From Bacteroidota bacterium (lineage in GTDB: Bacteria > Bacteroidota > Bacteroidia > Bacteroidales > B39-G9), in the NCBI GenBank assembly GCA_030592465.1, contig JAUVJB010000161.1, positions 1 through 6,895 of the forward strand: a stretch of 6,895 nt of DNA. Reading direction: 5' to 3'. Made by a program: the position numbers and the translations under genes. The notes under the pieces were generated by a model. That model made no database searches and was not told where the DNA came from. It was given only the letters and a program-made list of their open reading frames with translations. Shown one piece after another: positions 1 to 6,803 of the stretch (position 1 is its first letter; the number at the start of each line of letters is the position of its first letter).

Positions 1-27
1 AAGTTTAAATCTCTATCTTATAATATT

Positions 28-2973
28 TTAAGAAGGTCCATTTTCTAAAAACAAATCAACATATTTAGTATCAATATTTGTAAAATGATTAATAATCCAT
101 GATTTAACAAAAGTCATAAAATCGTCGAGAAATCTTACTTTACCTCTATTAAAATCATTTTGGAAATTAGTAATTTCTTTTATAAATACTTGATGTTCTT
201 TAATATGGGCTTTTGCATCGGCATAACTAAATTCTTTAAAATAATTTTCTTCAGTTGAAAAATGATAAGAAGTATAATCAGATAGACCTTTTAAGAGTTC
301 TTTAATTTCTTTTTTGCCTTTTTCCTTTTTAAAGCCAACATATAGTTGATTTGCAATATCGACTAATTTTTTATGTTGCTGGTCAAGTTCATCAATTCCT
401 ATTACTAAATCATCATTCCATTCAACAAGGAATTCACCTGTTAAAATTTTATTCGATTTTTTTTCGTCTTTTACTGCCTTGCCACCCTTTTTTGTTGAAC
501 TTAAACCAAGCTCATTAATCTTTAATTTCAAATCATCAATTATCTTCTCTTGTTCTACTTCTTTTTGCATTAATTCTTGTTTAACTGCCTCTAATTCGTC
601 TGTTTTAATTTTCAATTGATTTTCGTCGTATTCAACTTCTTTAGCTTTTTTTTCAAGCTCTTCAGCCTTTAATTTTAGGTCGGTAATATCAAAAGAAATT
701 TTTAATACTTTATACACGTTATCTTCTTTATCATATACAGGTGTATAAGTTTCTGATAACCAAAGTGTTTTATTATTAAAATTAACCTTATTTACTTCTT
801 TCTTAGTAATACCTTTTTTTAGCTCTTTCCAGAAATGATTATAAATCCTCAATTCTTCTTCATTAAAATCATAACCATCTTTATGATGCATTCCTTTTAT
901 TTGATCTTTAGGCAATCCAATATAATCAGCATATGGGTCATTAACATCAGTAATGTAACCATTTATATCATACTCAACAGTGAAACATGAAGAACTTAAA
1001 GCCTGAATTAAACCTTGCATTTCGAATTCTTTACGGGAAGCCTCTTCTTGTGTTGCCTGCATCTCTTCAAGGTTTTGTCGCATTTCTTCTTCTTGAGCTG
1101 CCAATTCTTCACCTTGTTGTTGTGATTGAGCTAATAGCTTGGCTGTTCGTTCACTAATTTTAACACTTGAAATAGTAGATGCTATACTCTCCCCAACCTT
1201 TTCAACAAATTCAATTTGATAACGTTCGAGTTTGCCAAATGAAGCCATTTCAATAACACCAAACACCTCATTATTAAGTACTAATGGAACTAATAAAACA
1301 CAATTTGGATTAGCAGTTCCCATGCCTGAAGTAATTTTAATATAATCATCGGGCAAATCGGTCATGTAAATTGTCATTCGTTCGTGGGCACAACGACCAA
1401 TAAGACTTTCTCCTTTTCTAAATTGTTTATTCAATAACTTATCTCTGCCATAAGCAACTGCAGAAATTAATTCGTAATAAATATCAGATTTATTATTATC
1501 ATTTAAAATATATAAAGCTCCTTGTATTGCATCAAGAGAATTAACAAGATTGCTAATAATACTAGAAGAAAGCTCTTTAATATTATTAGCATTTTGTCTC
1601 ATAACATCGCCTAAATGAGTCAATCCTTGAGTAGTCCATTTTTGTTTTTCTTCTTCAATCTTTCTGTTTTCTTCCTCTTGTTTTGCATGTTTTAAACTTT
1701 TTCGCATCTCAAGTAATGAATTTCCTAAAACATCTTCATCACTGAGTAGTTTAAAATCTTTATCTAAATTACCATCCCCTATCTGTTTAGCAAATTCGGC
1801 TGTGCTATTTAAACCATCTATTAAAATATTAACGGAAATAGCCATATCTCCCAACTCATCCTTTGTTTTAAATTCTAACTTATTTGTATGACTAATTTTA
1901 CCTTGTGCTAATTTTTTAAGTATGTCAGTAGTTTTTGTTAATGGAATACTAATGCTTCTCGATATATACCAAATTACTAATACAATAATTATCAAACCTA
2001 ATAAACCGACAAACATTGAGACATAAAAATTATTTTTTGCTTGCTTAGTAATCACGTTTATCGGTACTGCAATAGCAATTGACCATGGACTTTGGGTTTC
2101 GCCAACTTTAATGGGATAAAATGAATAAAAATATTTTTCATTTAAACTGTCTTTATCAGTAAATGAAAATTGATCGCCTTGTTGTACCTTATCAATAATA
2201 TTAAATTTTTTTGCTTTTTCACTTTCAACTATATCAATTGTTTTGCCAATATAACTTTTATTTGGATGAGCTACGATAACGCTTTTATTTGAAATTAAAT
2301 AGGCATAACTTCTATCAAAAGGTTTAATCTCATTAATTAAATCATTAAAAACATCAAGAGATATATCTACACCAATAACACCAATAAACTCATTATCGTC
2401 TAACAATGGTACAATTAAACTTGTTTCTAATATTTGGTCTTCTTCTTTACCTGTATATGAATAATAATACGGTTCTTCAATAGATTCTTTTTTATCTTTT
2501 TTTAACCTTGCATAATCAGGAGTATCACCATCCAAACTTTTATAGCTAAGATTTTTCTTTATTTCATTGCCATCACGATAAAATTCATAAACATATCTAC
2601 CGTAAGGCTTGTCGTAAGAACTATCTATATTACTCAGTTCCCAACTATCCCATAAGCAAATAAAATCAGGGTTAGCCTCAAATACTCCTTCATACATATC
2701 AGGATATATTTGTTTTCGCTGTTCTAATGAAATTACGCGATATTTTTTAAACGCTTGTGATAGAGTTCTTACTTTAGCCATATGAATGTTTAAAATAGCC
2801 TCAATTTTTGAAGCATACTCTTCATCAACTGTTTTTACAATATTAATAGCATCGCCATATCCTATTTTTTGAGAGCTAATGCTTATATATCCAATAGATG
2901 CAGCAAATATAATAATTGACGGAATCATTATAAAAAGCAGCATTTTTGTACTAATATTATTTTTAATTTTCAT
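28..2973 (-). CDS. Membrane sensor protein: dCache-HAMP-GAF-PAS with C-terminal bacteriohemerythrin domain
   Basis: A 981-residue inner-membrane receptor. One transmembrane helix lies at about residues 11-33, then an extracytoplasmic double-Cache-like sensor (about 40-305, with the typical GVIGVDISLDVF segment at 198-209), a second helix (about 316-337), HAMP (about 338-390) and a second HAMP-like linker (391-430). A GAF domain (about 465-605), an acidic coiled coil (610-650), a PAS domain (about 652-768, ending FDITDLK) and another coiled coil (765-822) follow. The C-terminus (about 845-977) is a hemerythrin with all seven expected di-iron ligands: H867, H904, E908, H923, H927, H963 and D968. 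Hemerythrins of this family bind O2 or sense oxygen/redox state; that this one does is inference. No histidine kinase, GGDEF, phosphatase or methyl-accepting signalling domain is visible, so the output is unknown. The Cache ligand is also unknown: I do not see the RxWY amino-acid-binding motif. The ATG start is followed directly by a positively charged segment and the first helix, which supports it. Confidence 0.9.
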   Translation of the reverse strand: MKIKNNISTKMLLFIMIPSIIIFAASIGYISISSQKIGYGDAINIVKTVDEEYASKIEAILNIHMAKVRTLSQAFKKYRVISLEQRKQIYPDMYEGVFEANPDFICLWDSWELSNIDSSYDKPYGRYVYEFYRDGNEIKKNLSYKSLDGDTPDYARLKKDKKESIEEPYYYSYTGKEEDQILETSLIVPLLDDNEFIGVIGVDISLDVFNDLINEIKPFDRSYAYLISNKSVIVAHPNKSYIGKTIDIVESEKAKKFNIIDKVQQGDQFSFTDKDSLNEKYFYSFYPIKVGETQSPWSIAIAVPINVITKQAKNNFYVSMFVGLLGLIIIVLVIWYISRSISIPLTKTTDILKKLAQGKISHTNKLEFKTKDELGDMAISVNILIDGLNSTAEFAKQIGDGNLDKDFKLLSDEDVLGNSLLEMRKSLKHAKQEEENRKIEEEKQKWTTQGLTHLGDVMRQNANNIKELSSSIISNLVNSLDAIQGALYILNDNNKSDIYYELISAVAYGRDKLLNKQFRKGESLIGRCAHERMTIYMTDLPDDYIKITSGMGTANPNCVLLVPLVLNNEVFGVIEMASFGKLERYQIEFVEKVGESIASTISSVKISERTAKLLAQSQQQGEELAAQEEEMRQNLEEMQATQEEASRKEFEMQGLIQALSSSCFTVEYDINGYITDVNDPYADYIGLPKDQIKGMHHKDGYDFNEEELRIYNHFWKELKKGITKKEVNKVNFNNKTLWLSETYTPVYDKEDNVYKVLKISFDITDLKLKAEELEKKAKEVEYDENQLKIKTDELEAVKQELMQKEVEQEKIIDDLKLKINELGLSSTKKGGKAVKDEKKSNKILTGEFLVEWNDDLVIGIDELDQQHKKLVDIANQLYVGFKKEKGKKEIKELLKGLSDYTSYHFSTEENYFKEFSYADAKAHIKEHQVFIKEITNFQNDFNRGKVRFLDDFMTFVKSWIINHFTNIDTKYVDLFLENGPS

Positions 2974-3009
2974 TTTTTTACAGATAAGTTTTAATGTTGT
3001 TGCTATTTA

Positions 3010-3029
3010 CAAAATTAACTTCAAATTTA
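3010..3029 (-). promoter_or_regulatory. Candidate -7 promoter elements for the receptor gene
   Basis: On the minus strand two overlapping-range matches to the Bacteroidota -7 consensus TAnnTTTG occur: TAATTTTG (3010-3017) and TAAATTTG (3022-3029), 37-50 bases before the ATG. No clear TTTG is found about 19-21 bases further upstream, so the -33 element is weak or absent. In such AT-rich sequence a chance match is possible. Confidence 0.3.
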
Positions 3030-3324
3030 AAAAAAAATTGTGTTTTTTTATCGAATATTAATAAAAAATAATATTTGAAAAATAATAGTAACTACTCAGC
3101 CAATATAAAATATTAAAAAATAAATACTTGCCACAGATTCATATATTAAAAATAATGCTTGTGTTTTAGAATAATGTAGAATTTTTTATTGGTTTAAATT
3201 CAGGTATTTACAGTGTATGATAAACTAAGTTATATACTATACACATGAATTATCACACTTTTATGTTGTTATTATTCATATTTCCACAATTTTATAAAAC
3301 ACAACCAAAATAATTAATTTTTAC

Positions 3325-3348
3325 AAAAAAAACTACCTTTGGTAGTTT
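3325..3348 (-). terminator. Minus-strand intrinsic-terminator-like hairpin inside the inverted-repeat element
   Basis: An 8-bp perfect stem AAACTACC (3330-3337) / GGTAGTTT (3341-3348) encloses a 3-base loop. Read on the minus strand it is followed by an unbroken T run (3332-3325 on the plus strand is all A). It would stop read-through coming from the carboxylase pair, or transcription started within the element, before the receptor gene. The three-base loop is tight, and only three of the eight pairs are G-C, so its strength is uncertain. Confidence 0.5.
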
Positions 3349-3350
3349 GA

Positions 3351-3366
3351 AATCTGTGAATCTGTG
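3351..3366. repeat. Tandem AATCTGTG x2 (CACAGATT-type repeat)
   Basis: AATCTGTG occurs twice in immediate succession (3351-3358 and 3359-3366) and runs into GGCTA. A single inverted copy, CCACAGATT, lies at 3131-3139 near the other end of the element. CACAGATT-type intergenic repeats recur in several bacterial phyla; that this is one of them is recollection, not something testable here. Confidence 0.5.
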
Positions 3367-3453
3367 GCTATTAAGGTTAATATAGCGACTGAGTAGTTAC
3401 AAGTAATATAAATGAATTTAGCCAAAAAAAGTATTAAAGTTGAATGTTTCGCC

Positions 3454-3487
3454 AAAAAAAAAGAGTTGAAAAAAATCAACTCTTTTT
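3454..3487 (-). terminator. Intrinsic terminator of the carboxyltransferase/biotin-carrier unit
   Basis: A 12-bp perfect stem AAAAAGAGTTGA (3458-3469) / TCAACTCTTTTT (3476-3487) has a 6-base loop. On the minus strand it is followed by continuous Ts (opposite the A run 3454-3462). It sits 41 bases past the biotin-carrier stop codon. The plus-strand side also ends in five Ts, so it could work in both directions, although no plus-strand gene precedes it. Confidence 0.85.
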
Positions 3488-3528
3488 AATTTATACAAAT
3501 AGATATGTTTATCTATAGTTAAAAATCA

Positions 3529-3846
3529 TTATTCAAATTCAAGAAGAACTTCACCTTTTTTAAAATTTTGATTTTCTTTAACATAAATATCTTTAATAAC
3601 TCCATTTAAAGGTGAAATATAATGATTTCTCATTTTCATAGCTTCATAAACAAATAATGTAAATCCTTTTTTAACTTTTTGCCCTTTTTTAATATTAAGT
3701 TTAAATATTGAACCCGGAAGAACTGCCTTAATTATTCTCTCATCAGGCTTAACCCATTTAATTCTATTGCTAAATTTTTTGTTAAAATGAGTTAAATATT
3801 TAGAACCTTCAATTATTAATGATTTATTTTTTTTTTCAGTTTCCAT
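3529..3846 (-). CDS. Biotin carboxyl carrier protein of an acyl-CoA carboxylase/decarboxylase
   Basis: A 105-residue cytoplasmic carrier that shuttles CO2 on a covalently bound biotin between two active sites. The biotinyl domain fills about residues 36-105 and contains the attachment motif EAMKM (68-72), with K71 the lysine modified by biotin ligase. Typical flanking turns are visible: LPGSI (43-47), KKGQKVKKG before the motif, and SPLNGVI (78-84) followed by KKGEVLLEFE at the end. The N-terminal 35 residues are basic and resemble the short leader of Bacteroidota carriers of this kind, not the long Ala/Pro linker of MmdC-type carriers. The gene starts 21 bases after the carboxyltransferase stop, with no promoter-like element or Shine-Dalgarno sequence between, so the two are almost certainly co-transcribed and act in one complex. 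A hairpin terminator follows it. Confidence 0.9.
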   Translation of the reverse strand: METEKKNKSLIIEGSKYLTHFNKKFSNRIKWVKPDERIIKAVLPGSIFKLNIKKGQKVKKGFTLFVYEAMKMRNHYISPLNGVIKDIYVKENQNFKKGEVLLEFE

Positions 3847-3867
3847 ACTATTACAAATTAATACTTA

Positions 3868-5412
3868 TTAAAACGGAGGAATTCCATGTTTTTTTGCCGG
3901 TCTGTTATCAATTTTATTAGTAGAAACTTTAACAGCATGAACAAGCGTGTTTCTTGTTTCTTCAGGATTAATAACAGAATCGATATAACCTTTTGCAGCA
4001 GCAACATAAGGATTTGCAAACTTATTTTTATATTCTTTTACCTTAAGTTTACGCATTTCCTCAGGATTATCAGCAGACTCAATTTCTTTTCTAAAAATAA
4101 TATTGGCAGCACCTTCAGGTCCCATAACAGCAATCTCTGCACTAGGCCAAGCAAAAACAAAATCAGCACGTAAATGTCGTGAATTCATTGCAATATAACC
4201 ACCACCATAAGCTTTACGAAGTATAATAGTAATTTTTGGCACATTAGCCTCACTAAAAGCATATAATACTTTAGCACCATGACGGATTACACCTGCATGT
4301 TCTTGATCAACACCGGGTAAGTATCCGGGCATATCTTCAAAAACAACAATGGGAATATTAAAAGCATCGCAATAGCGAACAAAACGAGCCGCTTTATCAG
4401 AGCTGTCGCAATCTAAGACTCCGGCTAACACTTTTGGTTGGTTTGCCACAAATCCTACTGTTTCACCTTCTAAACGACCAAATCCAATTACCATATTAGC
4501 TGCAAAAAGCTCCTGAATTTCAAAAAAATCAGAATCATCAACAACAGTTTTAATAACATCACGAACATCGTAAGGTTGTTTGGGATTATTGGGTACTATT
4601 TCATCAATTTTATATTCTGACTTAGGTTTTTTTGGAGGAAATGCTTTTGCTTTTTGAGTATTATTCCAAGGAATAAAAGTAATTAATTTTTTAATTTGCT
4701 CGAAACACTCTTGTTCAGTTAAAGCATAAAAATGTGCATTGCCTGTAATTTCGCTATGTACCTTAGCACCACCCAAATCTTCCATTGATATTTCTTCGCC
4801 GAGAACTGTTTTAATAACGCTTGGTCCGGTGATAAACATTTTTGAAATATTCTCAACAACAAAAACGAAATCAGTTAAAGCAGGGGAATAAACAGCACCA
4901 CCGGCACAAGGACCTAAAATAACAGATAATTGAGGTATAACACCTGATGATAATGTGTTACGAAAAAATATCTCACCATAACCGGCAAGAGAATTAACAC
5001 CTTCTTGAATACGAGCGCCACCAGAATCGTTAATACCGATTAACGGGACTCTCATTTTAAGTGCATGATCCATAATTTTAGTAATTTTACGAGCATGCAT
5101 AAGCCCCAAAGAACCTCCTGCAACTGTAAAATCTTGTGCATATATACATACAGGAGCACCATAAATAGTACCTGTACCAATAATCACACCATCTCCATGC
5201 AGCACTTTCTTATCCATATCAAAATCCCGAGCTTCATGCTCAACAAAAAGGTCATACTCATGAAATGAATCTTTGTCAAGAAGAGCATAAATTCTTTCAC
5301 GGGCATTCAGTTTACCCATGGCAACTTGTTTTTTCATTGCTTTTTCACCACCCCCAAGCAAAACCTTTTCTCTTCTTTTTAATAATTCACGCGTTTTCTG
5401 TTTTAACGACAT
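3868..5412 (-). CDS. Acyl-CoA carboxyltransferase, PccB/MmdA family
   Basis: A 514-residue carboxyltransferase, full length for the family (about 510-520). It transfers CO2 between carboxybiotin and an acyl-CoA; the likely substrate pair is propionyl-CoA/methylmalonyl-CoA, with acetyl-CoA possible. Both crotonase-like halves are present. The N-terminal half has GGARIQEGV (131-139) and GPCAGGAVYSPA (168-179 region), which form the acyl-CoA oxyanion site. The C-terminal half has EDMPGYLPGVDQEHAG (359-374), GGGYIAMNS (403-411) and MGPEGAANIIF (430-440). Ile407 occupies the position where actinobacterial propionyl-CoA-specific subunits carry Asp and acetyl-CoA subunits carry Ile; MmdA-like proteins, as I recall, also have Ile. 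The gene is followed by a biotin carrier. Neither a biotin carboxylase nor the OadB/OadG-type sodium pump subunits is adjacent, so PccB versus MmdA cannot be decided and no symbol is given. The start ATG is preceded by AT-rich leader without a Shine-Dalgarno sequence. Confidence 0.93.
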   Translation of the reverse strand: MSLKQKTRELLKRREKVLLGGGEKAMKKQVAMGKLNARERIYALLDKDSFHEYDLFVEHEARDFDMDKKVLHGDGVIIGTGTIYGAPVCIYAQDFTVAGGSLGLMHARKITKIMDHALKMRVPLIGINDSGGARIQEGVNSLAGYGEIFFRNTLSSGVIPQLSVILGPCAGGAVYSPALTDFVFVVENISKMFITGPSVIKTVLGEEISMEDLGGAKVHSEITGNAHFYALTEQECFEQIKKLITFIPWNNTQKAKAFPPKKPKSEYKIDEIVPNNPKQPYDVRDVIKTVVDDSDFFEIQELFAANMVIGFGRLEGETVGFVANQPKVLAGVLDCDSSDKAARFVRYCDAFNIPIVVFEDMPGYLPGVDQEHAGVIRHGAKVLYAFSEANVPKITIILRKAYGGGYIAMNSRHLRADFVFAWPSAEIAVMGPEGAANIIFRKEIESADNPEEMRKLKVKEYKNKFANPYVAAAKGYIDSVINPEETRNTLVHAVKVSTNKIDNRPAKKHGIPPF

Positions 5413-5476
5413 ATTAATAATTATTTAGTTAATAAAATCATTCTGAAAAGAATAGAATGTTATTCATTATTTAATA

Positions 5477-5484
5477 CAAATTTA
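5477..5484 (-). promoter_or_regulatory. Candidate -7 promoter element for the carboxyltransferase/biotin-carrier unit
   Basis: The minus strand reads TAAATTTG, an exact match to the Bacteroidota -7 consensus TAnnTTTG, 64 bases before the carboxyltransferase ATG. At the expected -33 spacing (about 19 bases) the sequence is TTTT rather than TTTG. It is the only TAnnTTTG on this strand in the 5413-5616 spacer. The leader that would follow contains a small inverted repeat, CATTCT (5439-5444) / AGAATG (5454-5459), of unknown relevance. Confidence 0.4.
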
Positions 5485-5616
5485 AAATATGATATGCAAT
5501 AAAAAAATATAATAACTGAAAATTTAACAATAAACTCTATAATTATTTTTATAAAAGTTTGTAATTATTTGTGTGCTAACAAGTTCTGAGTGATTATATA
5601 ATTTTGTAGTTTAAAA

Positions 5617-6693
5617 CTATTTAGAAGCTCTTTTATAAAGTAAGAATGCTATTACTGCATAAATAATATTTGGTATCCAAACAGAAATTAACGGATTCAT
5701 ATTACTATTAGTAGCAAACACTGTAAAAACTTGCATAAAAAGTATATATGAAAATGCTATTAACAAACCTACACCAATATTAAGACCTACTCCTCCGCGT
5801 GTTTTTCGTGATGATAAGGATACTCCAATTAAAGCAAGAATAAACGTTGAAAATGGATAAGCAATACGTTTATATTTTTCAATTAAAAAGGAAGTAATAT
5901 TCTCAGAACCAATCATTTTTTGTTCATCAATAAAACTATTTAATTCTTGCATATTCATAGTCTCAACAACATTTAAACGCTGAGTAAAATCTTTCGGACA
6001 CATATTTAATGTTGTATCAAGTTCTCTGCCGCTGCTAATTTTCTCGTTCATCCCGTCAAGTTCACGAATAAAATAATTATGAATTTTCCATTTATTAATA
6101 GTTGTATCCCACTGAACATAATCAGATATTAATTTTAACTTTAATTGTTTATTTTCAAATTTTTCAATTGAGAATTTATATCCAATATTATAAAAGTTAT
6201 TATAACTTTCCATGTAAACAAAAACACCCTTTTGTATTTGGCGATGAAGATTTTTGTCTCTATTACGGTAGGCATTTTTAATATATTTTTCCTCAAAATC
6301 GAGACGGACTTTATTAGCAGGAGGGATAACCCATTCAATCAATATAAACGATAATAAAGCAATAACAAAAGCGGAAATAAAATAAGGAACTAAAAAACGG
6401 TTAAAACTGACACCACTACTAAGAATAGCAATTATCTCAGTGTCGGCAGCCATTTTCGAAGTAAAAAATATTACAGCAATAAATATAAATAATGCACCAA
6501 AAAGATTGACGAAATAAGGGATAAAATTTAGGTAATAATCAAAAATTATAGCATGTAAAGGAGCCTCTTTGTCAATAAAATCGTCCATTTTTTCCGACAT
6601 ATCAAAAATAATTACAATCATAATTATTAAGATAATTGAATAAACAAAAGTTCCTAAAAATTTTTTAATAATATAGGCATCTAATTTTTTCAA
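5617..6693 (-). CDS. LptF/LptG (YjgP/YjgQ) family LPS export permease, TTG start
   Basis: A 358-residue inner-membrane subunit of the LptB2FG transporter, which extracts lipopolysaccharide from the inner membrane and feeds it to the periplasmic bridge. The architecture is complete: helix 1 (about 12-31), helices 2 and 3 (about 55-78 and 98-122), a periplasmic beta-jellyroll (about 130-265), then three C-terminal helices (about 278-293, 303-326 and 334-354). TEIIAILSSGVSFNRF (85-100) is the cytoplasmic coupling segment that contacts the LptB ATPase. The features fit LptG at least as well as LptF, and I do not assign which. The start is TTG (6691-6693): an in-frame TAA lies two codons upstream (6697-6699), the next ATG is inside helix 1, and the TTG start gives MKKLDAYIIKKFLGTF, the usual N-terminus of this family. 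The partner permease and LptB are not in the window. Confidence 0.9.
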   Translation of the reverse strand: MKKLDAYIIKKFLGTFVYSIILIIMIVIIFDMSEKMDDFIDKEAPLHAIIFDYYLNFIPYFVNLFGALFIFIAVIFFTSKMAADTEIIAILSSGVSFNRFLVPYFISAFVIALLSFILIEWVIPPANKVRLDFEEKYIKNAYRNRDKNLHRQIQKGVFVYMESYNNFYNIGYKFSIEKFENKQLKLKLISDYVQWDTTINKWKIHNYFIRELDGMNEKISSGRELDTTLNMCPKDFTQRLNVVETMNMQELNSFIDEQKMIGSENITSFLIEKYKRIAYPFSTFILALIGVSLSSRKTRGGVGLNIGVGLLIAFSYILFMQVFTVFATNSNMNPLISVWIPNIIYAVIAFLLYKRASK

Positions 6694-6763
6694 ATTTTAA
6701 ATTCAAAGTGAATAGTAAATTATATTTTTGCTAAATATATTAAAATAAATTATTATACTAAAA

Positions 6764-6795
6764 ATTGTTATATTGTTATATTGTTAAATTGTTGA
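6764..6795. repeat. Four tandem copies of an 8-bp unit (ATTGTTAT)
   Basis: Consecutive units ATTGTTAT (6764-6771), ATTGTTAT (6772-6779), ATTGTTAA (6780-6787) and ATTGTTGA (6788-6795): two identical, the third with one change and the fourth with two. They lie 71-102 bases before the permease start, between it and the 6806-6825 hairpin. Copy number could vary by slippage and so change the spacing of any upstream promoter; that is inference. Confidence 0.7.
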
Positions 6796-6803
6796 TCTTT
6801 AGC

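Larger units (their letters stand above)
3088..3400. mobile_element. Putative 313-bp non-autonomous mobile element (MITE-like or IS remnant)
   Basis: The ends are perfect 12-bp inverted repeats: GTAACTACTCAG (3088-3099) and CTGAGTAGTTAC (3389-3400). A second perfect 12-bp inverted pair is nested inside: GCCACAGATTCA (3130-3141) and TGAATCTGTGGC (3357-3368). The sequences between outer and inner pairs differ in length (30 and 20 bp). The flanks AAATAATA (3080-3087) and AAGTAATA (3401-3408) match at 7 of 8 positions, as expected of a slightly decayed 8-bp target duplication. Ends beginning GTAA with 8-bp duplications recall the IS66 family, but that assignment is tentative. There is no transposase frame inside, so it could move only with help in trans, or it is a deletion remnant. 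AT richness makes the duplication less decisive than the inverted repeats. Confidence 0.55.
2974..3528. other. Gene-free stretch of 555 bp containing an inverted-repeat element and two hairpins
   Basis: No convincing coding region is present on either strand; the only open frames are short and AT-driven. From high to low coordinates it holds the terminator of the carboxylase pair (3454-3487), a 313-bp element with terminal inverted repeats (3088-3400) containing a minus-strand hairpin (3325-3348), and about 114 bp of very AT-rich leader before the receptor start. The segment 3409-3453 shows only a repeated GCCAAAAAAA (3421-3430 and 3451-3460). Confidence 0.8.

Noticed and set aside
2879..3061. 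Plus-strand open frame of 60 residues over the receptor start
   Set aside because: It mostly lies antisense to the receptor's N-terminus and AT-rich leader, and its hydrophobic, Phe/Ile/Lys-rich composition is what AT-rich DNA yields by chance.
3213..3257. Imperfect inverted repeats GTGTAT/ATACAC (3213-3218, 3239-3244) and GATAA/TTATC within the element
   Set aside because: Short, AT-rich and imperfect; expected at this frequency by chance, and no operator-like spacing or associated gene.
3421..3460. Repeated GCCAAAAAAA at a 30-base interval (3421-3430, 3451-3460)
   Set aside because: Apart from GCC it is a homopolymer run, and the second copy overlaps the terminator's A tract; too little to support a repeat element.
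3886..4173. Plus-strand open frame of 95 residues
   Set aside because: It lies entirely antisense to the well-supported carboxyltransferase, and its Cys/Asn/Ser/Arg-rich composition is typical of a shadow frame.
5065..5268. Plus-strand open frame of 67 residues
   Set aside because: Antisense to the carboxyltransferase, with no recognisable features.
5599..5606. Plus-strand TAATTTTG, a match to the -7 promoter consensus
   Set aside because: It would drive transcription antisense into the permease with no gene downstream; most likely a chance match in AT-rich DNA.
6141..6338. Minus-strand open frame of 65 residues
   Set aside because: It overlaps the permease in another frame on the same strand, and the permease reading is supported by family features.
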